A DNA stretch of 64,000 nucleotides from JAAXGI01 sp963579625. GTDB lineage: Bacteria > Gemmatimonadota > Gemmatimonadetes > Longimicrobiales > Gaopeijiaceae. A program made the position numbers and the translations under genes. A model generated the notes under the pieces. It had not been told where the DNA came from, searched no databases, and worked only from the letters and a program-made list of their open reading frames with translations. How positions within the stretch are numbered: the stretch's first letter is position 1; each line of letters opens with the position of its first letter. The stretch lies in contig CAUZHN010000002.1 of the NCBI GenBank assembly GCA_963579625.1, positions 1 to 64,000 of the forward strand. Direction: 5' to 3'. Positions 40,849-49,446 of the stretch are shown here, one piece after another.

Positions 40849-42768
40849 TCAACCCTTCTCGTCGTCGACAATCTCGAAGTCCGCCTCGACGACGGCGTCC
40901 TCCTCTTCTGCTCTGGAGGTTGCTCCCTCATCTGCCGTCACACCGTTGTTCTCCACCTCCTCTCCCTGGTCCTGGTAGACTTTCTGACCAGCTGCACTAA
41001 AAGCCTGCATGAGTTCATCGCGCGCTTCATTCATTTTCCCCGGGTCATCGAACTTGAGAGCCTCTTTTGCCACTTCAACTGCTTCTTCAAGCCGTGTTTT
41101 TTCGACATCACCTACCTTGTCTCCCCACTCTTCGGTGTCCTTCTCCACCTGGTAGATGAGGGAATCCAGAGTGTTGCGAGCTTCTACATTTTTCTTTCGC
41201 TCTTCGTCCTCGGAGGCATGAGACTCCGCATCCTTCACCATCCGATCGATTTCGGAGTCCGAGAGGCCGGATGACGCCTCGATCTGGATCTTCTGCTCCT
41301 TGCCCGTTGTACGATCTTTGGCGGACACATTCAAGATTCCGTTAGCATCAATGTCGAATGTCACCTCGATCTGGGGTACGCCCCGAGGAGCGGGTGGGAT
41401 TCCGGCCAGCTGGAACTTCCCGATCGTCTTGTTGTCAAGCGCCATTTTCCGTTCGCCCTGTAGTACGTGAATCTCCACAGTAGTCTGGGTGTCCTCGGCG
41501 GTAGAGAAGACCTCTGTCTTCTTCGTCGGGATTGTCGTGTTCCGGTCTATTAGCGGTGTCATCACCCCACCCAAGGTCTCTATTCCCAGCGAAAGTGGGA
41601 TCACGTCGAGCAGTAGCACGTCCTTGACATCGCCGGCCAACACACCTCCCTGGATAGCAGCTCCAATCCCGACGACCTCGTCCGGATTCACTCCCCGGTG
41701 GGGGGCCTTCCCGAAGAACTCCCTGACGATGTCTTGGATCTTCGGAATCCGAGTCGACCCTCCGACCAAGATGACCTCGTCCACCGCAGATGGATCGAGT
41801 CCCGCATCCTCCAGAGCGACCTTCATCGGCGGAATCGTCCGCTCGATCAGATCCCCTACGAGTTGCTCGAACTTGGCCCTGGAGAGAGTAATGTTTAGAT
41901 GTTTCGGACCTTCCTGCGTAGCTGTGATGAAGGGGAGGTTGATATCGGTCTGCATCGTGGATGAGAGCTCCATCTTTGCCTTCTCAGATGCCTCCTTGAG
42001 CCGCTGAAGTGCCATCGCGTCCTGCGCGAGATCGATTCCCTGATCCTTTTTGAACTCCTCCACCAACCAGTCGATGATTCGCTGGTCGAAGTCGTCGCCC
42101 CCTAGGTGAGTATCTCCGTTTGTGGCCTTTACTTCGAAGACACCATCGCCCAACTCGAGGACGGAGATGTCATAGGTGCCGCCCCCGAGGTCGAAGACGG
42201 CGATCTTCTCGTCCTTTTTCTTGTCGAGCCCATAGGCGAGGGCCGCGGCCGTGGGTTCGTTGATGATTCGAAGTACATCGAGTCCGGCGATCTTCCCAGC
42301 ATCTTTGGTTGCCTGCCGCTGAGAGTCGTTGAAGTAGGCCGGCACAGTGATCACGGCTTGGTCCACTTTTTGGCCGAGGTAATCTTCAGCTGTTTGGCGC
42401 ATCTTCTGGAGGATGATGGCCGAGATCTCAGGCGGATTGAACGGCTTCTCGGCGTTGGGAATCTTGATCTGGACGCGGTCCTCCGAATTGCGAATGACCT
42501 GGTATGGAACGAGCTTTCTCTCGGCCTCGACCTCGGCGGAGCCGCGGCCCATGAACCGTTTCACGGAGAAGATGGTGTTTGTCGGGTTTGTGATCGCCTG
42601 ACGACGAGCAACTTGGCCAACCAGCCGCTCCCCATCTTTGGTGAAACCCACGACGGAGGGGGTGGTTCGACCTCCCTCGGCGTTCGGAATCACGACGGGC
42701 TCTCCGCCCTCCATAACCGCGACGACGGAGTTCGTCGTTCCTAAATCAATGCCAATGACCTTGCCCAT
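40849..42768 (-). CDS. dnaK: Chaperone protein DnaK (Hsp70)
   Basis: About 639 aa. IGIDLGTTNSVVAVMEGG at the start, VITVPAYFNDSQRQAT near 140, DLGGGTYDISVLELGDGVFEVKA near 195 and VLLLDVIPLSLGIETLGG near 385 are classic. The substrate-binding domain follows and the end is acidic (EEEDAVVEADFEIVDDEKG). ATG 42768 has AGGAG 5 bases upstream; a second ATG two codons earlier (42774) is less favoured. No grpE or dnaJ is adjacent and I see no CIRCE operator upstream. Confidence 0.97.
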   Translation of the reverse strand: MGKVIGIDLGTTNSVVAVMEGGEPVVIPNAEGGRTTPSVVGFTKDGERLVGQVARRQAITNPTNTIFSVKRFMGRGSAEVEAERKLVPYQVIRNSEDRVQIKIPNAEKPFNPPEISAIILQKMRQTAEDYLGQKVDQAVITVPAYFNDSQRQATKDAGKIAGLDVLRIINEPTAAALAYGLDKKKDEKIAVFDLGGGTYDISVLELGDGVFEVKATNGDTHLGGDDFDQRIIDWLVEEFKKDQGIDLAQDAMALQRLKEASEKAKMELSSTMQTDINLPFITATQEGPKHLNITLSRAKFEQLVGDLIERTIPPMKVALEDAGLDPSAVDEVILVGGSTRIPKIQDIVREFFGKAPHRGVNPDEVVGIGAAIQGGVLAGDVKDVLLLDVIPLSLGIETLGGVMTPLIDRNTTIPTKKTEVFSTAEDTQTTVEIHVLQGERKMALDNKTIGKFQLAGIPPAPRGVPQIEVTFDIDANGILNVSAKDRTTGKEQKIQIEASSGLSDSEIDRMVKDAESHASEDEERKKNVEARNTLDSLIYQVEKDTEEWGDKVGDVEKTRLEEAVEVAKEALKFDDPGKMNEARDELMQAFSAAGQKVYQDQGEEVENNGVTADEGATSRAEEEDAVVEADFEIVDDEKG

Positions 42769-42848
42769 GTGCACTCCTTGAGTTCATGACCGTTAGGCTG
42801 TCCCTAGGGGTACATAGCAATGTCTATGCCTCCTGTTGACGTTGAAAC

Positions 42849-42865
42849 ACCGCCAAATCGGCGGT
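42849..42865. terminator. Small hairpin between thiD and dnaK
   Basis: ACCGCC pairs with GGCGGT around a 5-base loop and is flanked by a T-run on the plus strand. On the minus strand, where both genes are read, the tail is only partly T-rich (GTTTCAAC), so it may be a weak terminator for thiD. Confidence 0.45.
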
Positions 42866-42930
42866 TTTTCCTATGGGGTCAGCCAAATTGTCAGATATCA
42901 AATAGCTCTTCGGGGCGGTATGGCTTCCGG

Positions 42931-43746
42931 TTACGGGTGATCCTCAGTGTCTGGGATGGGGAAGTGGCTCAGAGGCCCATGCCCGCGACCGAGGTTGGGT
43001 GCTCTGAGGATCGCCTGTTCCACGAAGGCCAGTGCGTCCTCGACCGCAGGGACTAACTGATTACCACGTGATAGACCGGCCGTGATCGCTGCGGATAACG
43101 TGCATCCCGTTCCGTGGGTGTTTCTTGTCTTGATCCTGGGGTGCCTCCAGAGATATTCGTCACTACCGTCCCAGAGGATATCCACTACCTGTGTGCCACT
43201 CCCATGACCTCCCTTGACCAGGGCGGCACGTGCACCCATCTGTACCAGCCGGCGCGCGGATTCACGCTGGCCCTCTTCACCCGATATCGGGAGAGAGGTG
43301 AGGATTCTAGCTTCTTCCAGGTTGGGGGTCACCAGAGTTGCCTTCGGGAGGAGTCTCCGAATTATGGCCTCCACGGCGTCCTCGTCCAGCAGCCGGTCTC
43401 CGCTGGAAGCGACCATGACGGGGTCGAGGACATACGGTGTCAGGGAGTGTTCTTGTATCGCATCCGCAACCGTTTCGACAAGTTCGGAAGTGCCCAACAT
43501 CCCTGACTTTACTGCTGACGGGGAGAGATCTTGGACGACTGTAGTGATCTGAGTTCGGACCACATCCAGAGGGACCAGATGCACTGCGGTCACGCCGACG
43601 GTATTTTGAGCGGTGACAGCCGTGACCGCACTCGTGCCAAAAACTCCAAGCGCCTGGAAGGTCTTGATGTCAGCCTGGATCCCAGCACCACCTCCGCTGT
43701 CGCTGCCGGCGATGGTGAGAGCGACGGGTCGGTCGAGGTCGGACAT
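42931..43746 (-). CDS. thiD: Hydroxymethylpyrimidine/phosphomethylpyrimidine kinase
   Basis: Phosphorylates HMP and HMP-P in thiamine synthesis. About 271 aa: ALTIAGSDSGGGAGIQADIKTF near the start, KSGMLGTSELVE, DPVMVASSG near 120, TPNLEEA, and HGTGCTLSAAI near 225 (phosphate loop). ATG 43746; an upstream frame to 43791 is not family-like. Divergent from rlmB across 78 bases. The rest of the thiamine pathway is not in the window. Confidence 0.95.
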   Translation of the reverse strand: MSDLDRPVALTIAGSDSGGGAGIQADIKTFQALGVFGTSAVTAVTAQNTVGVTAVHLVPLDVVRTQITTVVQDLSPSAVKSGMLGTSELVETVADAIQEHSLTPYVLDPVMVASSGDRLLDEDAVEAIIRRLLPKATLVTPNLEEARILTSLPISGEEGQRESARRLVQMGARAALVKGGHGSGTQVVDILWDGSDEYLWRHPRIKTRNTHGTGCTLSAAITAGLSRGNQLVPAVEDALAFVEQAILRAPNLGRGHGPLSHFPIPDTEDHP

Positions 43747-43824
43747 GGCGCCATGCTTGGTAAGGGGGAGTGGGGTGTCGACTAACCGCAAGATAGGGGG
43801 AAAATCCTGGGAAATGCACCGGTC

Positions 43825-44670
43825 GTGACACTAAGCCGGTCGCGGAAGCGGCTCCTCAGGCGTATCTCCACCCGACGAGGGAGGGAAGCCGAGAGGGTGG
43901 TCCTGCTCGAGGGTCCTAGGGTTCTCACCACTGCAGTTCAGAACGGCGCAGAGATCCTGTTTGTAGTTCGAGAGGAGGGGGCTCTCGACTCGCCCTCTTT
44001 GCCCCATGTGGAGCTGTTCTCGAAATTCGAAGCAGAGGTTGTGGGGGTGCCCTCGGGAAGCCTGAAGGAGTTTGCGGCTACTGACAACCCCCAGGGGGTC
44101 CTGGCGGTTGCGCGGGAGCCGCGGGCCGACCTGGCCACTCCCCAGCGGACCGCCGGCTCGCTAGCATCCTCTTGCACTCTGATCCTTGACGGGGTACAGG
44201 ACCCGGGGAACGCGGGGACGCTGGTCCGTTCCGCAGCCGCGCTCGGTGTGGGCAGGGTGTTCCGACTGGACGGGACTGCGGATCTTTGGAGCGCGAAGGC
44301 CGTGCGTGCGTCAGCCGGACTGGCCTTCCACCTACCCATACACACTCTCGATTGGGAACGCGCGCAGGCCTGGATCGAAGCCGCTGAGGTCCCCCTGCTC
44401 GTTGCCTGTCCTCAGGGTCGGGATGTCCGAGAGTGGATTCGTTCGCATGGTGGAGAGGATATTCTGGATCGACAATTTGGCGGGTGGGCGCTTCTCATGG
44501 GGAATGAAACCGTGGGACCAAGATGGGAGGCGCTTGAGGCTGCCGCCGCACAGCTTTCGATTCCGGTGTCCACTGGCGTAGACTCCCTGAACGTGGCCAT
44601 GGCCGGCGCTATCCTCCTGTGGACGCTAGGGCTGGCCAGGGAGTTCGAACCGGGAAGGAAGTTGCGGTGA
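43825..44670 (+). CDS. SpoU-family RNA 2'-O-methyltransferase (RlmB/TrmH type)
   Basis: 281-aa SPOUT methyltransferase. N-terminal substrate-binding domain (about 1-100), then motif 1 ILDGVQDPGNAGTLVRSA, motif 2 LLMGNETVGP, and motif 3 IPVSTGVDSLNVAMAGAILL near the end, which form the SAM-binding knot. It methylates a ribose in rRNA or tRNA; the exact nucleotide cannot be told. GTG 43825. Followed after 14 bases by pilD. Confidence 0.93.
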   Translation: MTLSRSRKRLLRRISTRRGREAERVVLLEGPRVLTTAVQNGAEILFVVREEGALDSPSLPHVELFSKFEAEVVGVPSGSLKEFAATDNPQGVLAVAREPRADLATPQRTAGSLASSCTLILDGVQDPGNAGTLVRSAAALGVGRVFRLDGTADLWSAKAVRASAGLAFHLPIHTLDWERAQAWIEAAEVPLLVACPQGRDVREWIRSHGGEDILDRQFGGWALLMGNETVGPRWEALEAAAAQLSIPVSTGVDSLNVAMAGAILLWTLGLAREFEPGRKLR

Positions 44671-44684
44671 GGAGTGAGCTTTAG

Positions 44685-45425
44685 GTGGCGTTGGGCTTGA
44701 TTGGACTCCTGGGGCTGATTCTCGGTTCGTTCCTGAACGTGTATGCGTTGCGGTGGCCTGGGGATGAATCGGTAACCCACTCTTGGTCCCACTGCCCAGG
44801 GTGCGGAGAGGGAGTCGGCTGGTACGACAATGTCCCGGTACTGAGTTGGGTTCTACTTCGTGGGCGCTGTCGTCACTCTTCCGCATGGATCTCCCTCCAA
44901 TACCCGCTTGTCGAAGCTGCCACGGGGCTCATCTGGGGTGGTATGATGTGGACTCACGGGCTCGAGGTGGAGGCACTCCGCGGTGCGATGTTTTTGAGTA
45001 TTCTGCTCGGGATCGCCATAAGCGACGCACGGTTTTACATCATTCCCGACCAATTTTCGATCGGTGGGGCTGCCCTGGGCTTCGGGCTCTCCTCACTGAC
45101 TCCAGCACTCGGCATCATTCCATCTCTTCTGGGAGGCCTTTTCGGGTTCGTACTCCTATGGGTTTTGGCCTGGGTGGGTGAGAAGGTCCTCAAGACCGAA
45201 ACTATGGGAGGGGGCGACATTAAAATGATGGGCATGATCGGGGCATTTCTCGGAGTCCAGGGAGTTCTGCTCTCCTTGTTCCTCGGTGCTCTGCTTGGAG
45301 CACTGATTTTCGGGCCTATCTCGTATAAGACCGGAAAGTTGGTGCCCTTTGGGATCTTTCTGGCGGTCGGGGCAGCGGTAACCTTCGTATGGGGAGATTG
45401 GGTGGTGGAGTCATATCTCCGGTGA
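44685..45425 (+). CDS. pilD: Prepilin peptidase (A24, PilD), with one zinc-site Cys replaced
   Basis: 246-aa inner-membrane aspartic peptidase that cuts and N-methylates type IV prepilins. The N-terminal methylase domain has CPGC (Cys37, Cys40) and a second pair that should be CxxC; here it is CRHS (Cys62, Ser65), so one of the four zinc Cys is missing. The catalytic Asp are present: SDAR (Asp114) and GGGD (Asp178). About eight hydrophobic segments. GTG 44685. Its likely substrate is the pilin at 20243. Confidence 0.9.
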   Translation: MALGLIGLLGLILGSFLNVYALRWPGDESVTHSWSHCPGCGEGVGWYDNVPVLSWVLLRGRCRHSSAWISLQYPLVEAATGLIWGGMMWTHGLEVEALRGAMFLSILLGIAISDARFYIIPDQFSIGGAALGFGLSSLTPALGIIPSLLGGLFGFVLLWVLAWVGEKVLKTETMGGGDIKMMGMIGAFLGVQGVLLSLFLGALLGALIFGPISYKTGKLVPFGIFLAVGAAVTFVWGDWVVESYLR

Positions 45426-45450
45426 GTGTTCGGAGTTTAGCAGGTCCGAG

Positions 45451-45606
45451 TCAGGGGTCGGAGCAATCCCGTTGATAGCCACAAGATAGGCACAAGAGCT
45501 TACAGTGAAGCTCTAGCATAGGTACGCTGCAGATCTCGCAGAGAGTCACCTGCTCAAGGTCTGGCGCGTCGGGCTTCTTGGCTTGAGGGGGCATTGGCAT
45601 TTTCAT
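45451..45606 (-). CDS. 51-aa zinc-ribbon-like protein
   Basis: A tiny protein of 51 aa. After a Pro/Lys-rich start it has CEIC and CLSCG plus CKLLC and a final Cys, the pattern of a small zinc ribbon. ATG 45606 begins just after the stop of the carbonic-anhydrase-like gene, so it is last in that operon. No ribosome site is obvious and no function can be given. A longer frame to 45738 would overlap that gene completely. Confidence 0.6.
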   Translation of the reverse strand: MKMPMPPQAKKPDAPDLEQVTLCEICSVPMLELHCKLLCLSCGYQRDCSDP

Positions 45607-45610
45607 GACT

Positions 45611-46144
45611 TCAGCCAGTTCCCATCCCCTCGTCAAGGTACTCTCTGGACAGTGCCGAGTAGTGACTCCAACTACGTGTGAGCCAGCTTGGTGCAGGACC
45701 TTCGTAGGTTCGTCGGACGGTGCCGGGCACTCCCGCAACCAGGCTTCGATCCGGAATTTGGGCTCCCTCTAGGACCACCGAGCCCGCAGCCACGAGACAC
45801 TCCTTTCCAACGATGGCCTCTTGAAGAACGACCGCGCGCATCCCGATTAACGTTCCGTCACCGATCTCACAACACTCCATGACTGCGCCATGGCCCACGG
45901 TTACTCTTGCTCCGATTACTGTCGGTCCCCAGTCACCTACGTGAATGATGGCCCCGTCCTGGACATTGGTCTCTGGTCCAATGACGATGGGATGTTTCGG
46001 GTTGTCTCCTCTGAGTACCGCGCCAAACCAGACGCTGGCCCCTGATCCGATTCGGACATCTCCAATTACAACAGCGGTGGGAGCAATGAAGACGTCATCC
46101 GCGATCTGAGGGTGTTTCCCCCTAAACGGAAAAAGGCTTCCCAC
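45611..46144 (-). CDS. Gamma-carbonic-anhydrase-like hexapeptide-repeat protein
   Basis: 177-aa left-handed beta-helix of the YrdA/CaiE/PaaY family (IGDVRIGSGASVWFGAVLRGD, then repeats). Two zinc His are present (H68 in AIIHVG, H85 in VGHGAV). The third, expected five residues after H85, is Glu90 (GHGAVME where the family has GHGAVLH). Carbonic anhydrase activity is therefore doubtful. ATG 46144 starts 1 base after corC ends. It may act as a carboxylate-binding or structural protein instead. Confidence 0.88.
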   Translation of the reverse strand: MGSLFPFRGKHPQIADDVFIAPTAVVIGDVRIGSGASVWFGAVLRGDNPKHPIVIGPETNVQDGAIIHVGDWGPTVIGARVTVGHGAVMECCEIGDGTLIGMRAVVLQEAIVGKECLVAAGSVVLEGAQIPDRSLVAGVPGTVRRTYEGPAPSWLTRSWSHYSALSREYLDEGMGTG

Positions 46145-46145
46145 C

Positions 46146-47399
46146 TCAATTATTCTCAGTGGCGGCCGGATGTGTCTTGGTCAGACGGGCCCGAACTACC
46201 TGAGTGTCTGTGGCGGCGAGAACCTGGATCTTCAGACTTGGAAGTTCGATCCTTTCGCCTTCATCGGGCACCCGGCCAAGCTCCTCAAGGATGAATCCGT
46301 TCAGTGACCGATGATCCAGATGGGGAAGTGACACGTTGAGTGCGTAGTTCACTTCTCGCAGCTCGACTCCACCCTCAACCTCAAGCTCATTCTTGGAGAT
46401 CCGGTGAATGGACTCTTCGGCGATGTCCGTCTCGTCCTCGATCTCCCCAACCAGTTCCTCGATGACGTCTTCGAGCGTAACAAGCCCGTCTGTACCTCCG
46501 AACTCGTCCGCCACGATCCCCATGTGTCTCCTCCTCGCCTGGAAGTCACGTAACAGGTGAGGGAGCGAGAGTGAGCCCGGCACGAAAAATGGATCCCGGG
46601 AAAGCTGGGATAGTGACAGCTTGGGATGGCCCTTCACATACGCGTCATATGCCTCCCTCACATAGAGAATTCCTGTGATGTCATCGATGCTACTGCCGTA
46701 GACTGGGACGCGGGAGAAGGGGAGACTCTGTAGCTGAGGTATGATCTCCTCCAGTATCAGTGAATCTCTCCAGGCGAAGATGTTGACCCGCGGGGTCATT
46801 ATGTCCCAGGCCGATAGCTCGTCCATCCTGAACGCACGTTCCACGAGTTCATGCTCTTCATCCTCCACTACCCCCTCACGCCGACCCAACTCGGTCAGCT
46901 CCCTGAGTTCGCGTTCTTCAGCGGTGCTGTCCTCATTCCCGCTTCGCCGGTTCACGATCTCCTCGAACCGGTTGAAGGGAGCCAAAACCGGACCTACAAG
47001 GCGCTTGAGTAGAAGGAGGAATGGCGCAGACAGAAGGGCGACTCGGATGGATTGTCTCGCTGCGATCAATCTGGGAACGCCCCGCGACACCAGTAACACG
47101 ACCAGAGTTGCGGAGGGAACGGCCGTTGGGATGGCGATGGCACCCCAGCTAACTGCGGCTCCCCCGACCAGCAACCCTGCCGAGCAGAGATCGAGGCTCG
47201 TATTCACCACGAATACCACGGCCCTAATTGAGGAGCTTTCCTGTCGGACCTGGCTCAAACTCGCAGCTCCCCGGAACCCCTCGTTTACCAGCGTGCGGAT
47301 TCGGGATGGGCCGAGGAAACCTGCGGCGGATGCGGAGATGGAAAGGGTAATGGAAAAGAGGAGGATCAGCCCAACCAGTAGTAATAGCATGCCGGTCAT
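46146..47399 (-). CDS. HlyC/CorC-family membrane protein (CNNM, two CBS, CorC domain)
   Basis: 417 aa. Four hydrophobic segments at the N-terminus (CNNM/DUF21), then two CBS domains (MTPRVNIFAWRD near 203, and the DPFFVPGSLSLPHLLRDFQ region) and a C-terminal CorC_HlyC domain (ADEFGGTDGLVTLEDVIEELVGEIEDE). Members are linked to Mg2+ or Co2+ efflux. The N-terminal membrane part is shorter than usual. ATG 47399, 70 bases after moxR. Confidence 0.9.
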   Translation of the reverse strand: MTGMLLLLVGLILLFSITLSISASAAGFLGPSRIRTLVNEGFRGAASLSQVRQESSSIRAVVFVVNTSLDLCSAGLLVGGAAVSWGAIAIPTAVPSATLVVLLVSRGVPRLIAARQSIRVALLSAPFLLLLKRLVGPVLAPFNRFEEIVNRRSGNEDSTAEERELRELTELGRREGVVEDEEHELVERAFRMDELSAWDIMTPRVNIFAWRDSLILEEIIPQLQSLPFSRVPVYGSSIDDITGILYVREAYDAYVKGHPKLSLSQLSRDPFFVPGSLSLPHLLRDFQARRRHMGIVADEFGGTDGLVTLEDVIEELVGEIEDETDIAEESIHRISKNELEVEGGVELREVNYALNVSLPHLDHRSLNGFILEELGRVPDEGERIELPSLKIQVLAATDTQVVRARLTKTHPAATENN

Positions 47400-47469
47400 G
47401 TGACTTTGCCACCCGGCATGAATGCCTTTCTACTCGGGGGGTGATCCTCTTCCGTTGGACCGCCCTGGC

Positions 47470-48489
47470 TCAGGTCCATGACCGACTCTCCTCAAGGAGA
47501 TCGTCGACAATCTGTCGCGCGGTAACTCCGTCCGCCTCGGCTTCGAAGTTGGGTAACACACGGTGTGCTAGAACAGCATGTGCCACGGCTCTCACATCTT
47601 CTAGGTTCGGCACTGGTTCGCCTCGGAGCGCTGCTCTCGCCTTGGCGCCCAGGAGGAGGTATTGAGAGGCTCTGGGACCTGCTCCCCAACTAACATAGTT
47701 GCGAACGACCGGTGGGGCCTCCTCCGCACCGGGTCTCGTGGCCCGGGCCAGATGGACGGCATATGCAGCCACTGAAGGGGCGACCGGGACTCTCCGGACC
47801 AACTGTTGGAGTTCAACTAGGTGGTTGGCCGTCACCACTGGCCGGATCTCTTGAAGCGATTCGCCGGAGGTCTGAAGTGCCACGGCTTCCTCCTCGGTCC
47901 TGGAGGGGTAGGTGATGCGCAACTCGAACATGAACCGATCCAACTGGGCCTCGGGGAGTGGGTATGTTCCCTCCTGTTCGATCGGATTCTGTGTCGCGAG
48001 GACGAAGAACGGTGCCGGGAGGGCATAGGTCTCTCCGGCCGTCGTCACCGTACGCTCTTGCATCGCCTGAAGAAGTGCTGCCTGGGTCTTCGGTGGAGTG
48101 CGGTTGATCTCGTCGGCAAGGACGATGTTTGCAAAGACTGGTCCTTGGACGAATCGGAATGAGCGTCGTCCAGTCGTCCGGTCCTCCTCGATGACCTCAG
48201 TACCGGTAATATCGGTTGGCATAAGGTCCGGCGTGAACTGGATACGGCTGAAATCCAGGTCTAGAGCCTCGGCCAGAGTCGAGATCAGGAGGGTTTTCGC
48301 CAGCCCCGGAACACCCACCAAGAGCGCGTGACCGTCGGCAAGAAGGGCGGTGACCAGGCCCTCCACCACCTCGTGTTGGCCGATGATCCGCTTCGCTATC
48401 TCACGTCTAAGTTCTTCGGCGATCTGGGTGACGCTCTCTAAGAGCTCCAGGTCCCGATCTTGGACATCCATTTCAGCGGTTGAAGTCAT
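47470..48489 (-). CDS. MoxR-family AAA+ ATPase
   Basis: 339-aa AAA+ ATPase. Walker A GVPGLAKT near 58-65, Walker B LADEINRTPPKTQAALLQAM near 115-134, and sensor 1 ATQNPIEQEGTYPLPEAQLDRF near 157-178. MoxR proteins usually act with a DUF58/VWA partner as chaperones for metal insertion or complex assembly, but no such partner is next to it. Start ATG 48489 (a Met at codon 7 is an alternative). Confidence 0.92.
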   Translation of the reverse strand: MTSTAEMDVQDRDLELLESVTQIAEELRREIAKRIIGQHEVVEGLVTALLADGHALLVGVPGLAKTLLISTLAEALDLDFSRIQFTPDLMPTDITGTEVIEEDRTTGRRSFRFVQGPVFANIVLADEINRTPPKTQAALLQAMQERTVTTAGETYALPAPFFVLATQNPIEQEGTYPLPEAQLDRFMFELRITYPSRTEEEAVALQTSGESLQEIRPVVTANHLVELQQLVRRVPVAPSVAAYAVHLARATRPGAEEAPPVVRNYVSWGAGPRASQYLLLGAKARAALRGEPVPNLEDVRAVAHAVLAHRVLPNFEAEADGVTARQIVDDLLEESRSWT

Positions 48490-48802
48490 CAGATTCCATT
48501 AAGCATCTGCGAAGGGTCCCAGCCGCTTGGTGGGCGTGGCAAGGAGTGGAAGCTCCACAGCGTACCCGCTGCCTGCCACCAGAGGTTCCGTATTCGGATC
48601 TCATGCGGAGAGCATTCGACGGCAACGGTGGACTGATTCAGGTGTGTTAATCACGTCGCGAAGTTGACCTCGGTGCGTTCCCCCGTCAAGCATCCTGGGT
48701 TCCCAAGAATCCCCAACGAACAGTGTCAAAACGGCGCTTGCGAAATTTTTCACAAACTGCGAGATTTTGCTCGCGTTGGGCTACTGACAGGAGTTTCAGC
48801 CA
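48490..48802. other. Gap between divergent moxR and the atp operon
   Basis: 313 bases that must carry the promoter of the atp operon. No confident -35/-10 pair is visible. A small hairpin (GCGAG/CTCGC near 48759-48774) lies 30 bases before the first atp gene. No RNA gene recognised. Confidence 0.5.
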
Positions 48803-49072
48803 ATGCCGGGGTCAAAAAATCCGAGTGAAGATCGAGGAAGAGAAGTAATCCGATCCTCCTCCCAATATCTCGGACATGGGATGGCGCTGGCCTTGTCGGT
48901 AGCGCTTTTCGGATGGGTCGGATCTGAGATCGGAGCGCGAGTTGGATTCCAGCCGTTGTTGACGCTTCTTGGCATGTTGTTGGGGGGAGCGGCAGGGTTC
49001 TACAGCATTTACCTCCAGTTGGTGGTACGGCCACGAGTGGAGCGTAACTTCGAGGGGGGCGAGAAGGATTGA
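48803..49072 (+). CDS. atpZ: ATP synthase-associated membrane protein (AtpZ/AtpI type)
   Basis: 89 aa with two hydrophobic segments and an Arg/Lys-rich tail. It has the family's GxxxG helix pairs (LLGMLLGGAAGFYSIYLQL) and is the first gene of the atp operon. Such proteins help assemble the c-ring or move Mg2+ and Ca2+. ATG 48803 follows a weak AGGAGT. Confidence 0.8.
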   Translation: MPGSKNPSEDRGREVIRSSSQYLGHGMALALSVALFGWVGSEIGARVGFQPLLTLLGMLLGGAAGFYSIYLQLVVRPRVERNFEGGEKD

Positions 49073-49446
49073 GTGCCCTTAGTCGTTACGCCCTAACCGC
49101 AGTGCTCGTGGTGGGCTTGGGTTCCACGGTACTCTGCGTGCTTCTGGACGACGCGGGGGAAAGGGGAGTAGTGCTGGCGGGGCTGATCGCCTGCCCCGTC
49201 CAGGTTGTCGCGTTCGCTTTTCTCTTGCGTGCTCGTGGGGATCCCTCAGGCTTCTTTGTATGGTGGGGGGCTGGGATTATGCTTCGGGTCGTGGTGGTCG
49301 TGGTGGTCGGGATCGCATCCTCGAGCTTTGAGTCAGTGGATCCGGCGGCGCTTCTGCTGTCGCTGGTGGGGTTTTTCTTCATCTTGTTATTGATGGAGCC
49401 GGCTTTTCTCAAGATCGAGGGTAAGGACGCACGGACAACGGCATGA
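49069..49446 (+). CDS. atpI: ATP synthase I-like four-TM protein
   Basis: 125 aa, four hydrophobic segments with short loops. TTG 49069 overlaps the stop of atpZ, and its own stop overlaps atpB. Position and size match the subunit I of some bacteria; sequence similarity is not strong. The gene symbol is from context. Confidence 0.65.
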   Translation: MSALSRYALTAVLVVGLGSTVLCVLLDDAGERGVVLAGLIACPVQVVAFAFLLRARGDPSGFFVWWGAGIMLRVVVVVVVGIASSSFESVDPAALLLSLVGFFFILLLMEPAFLKIEGKDARTTA

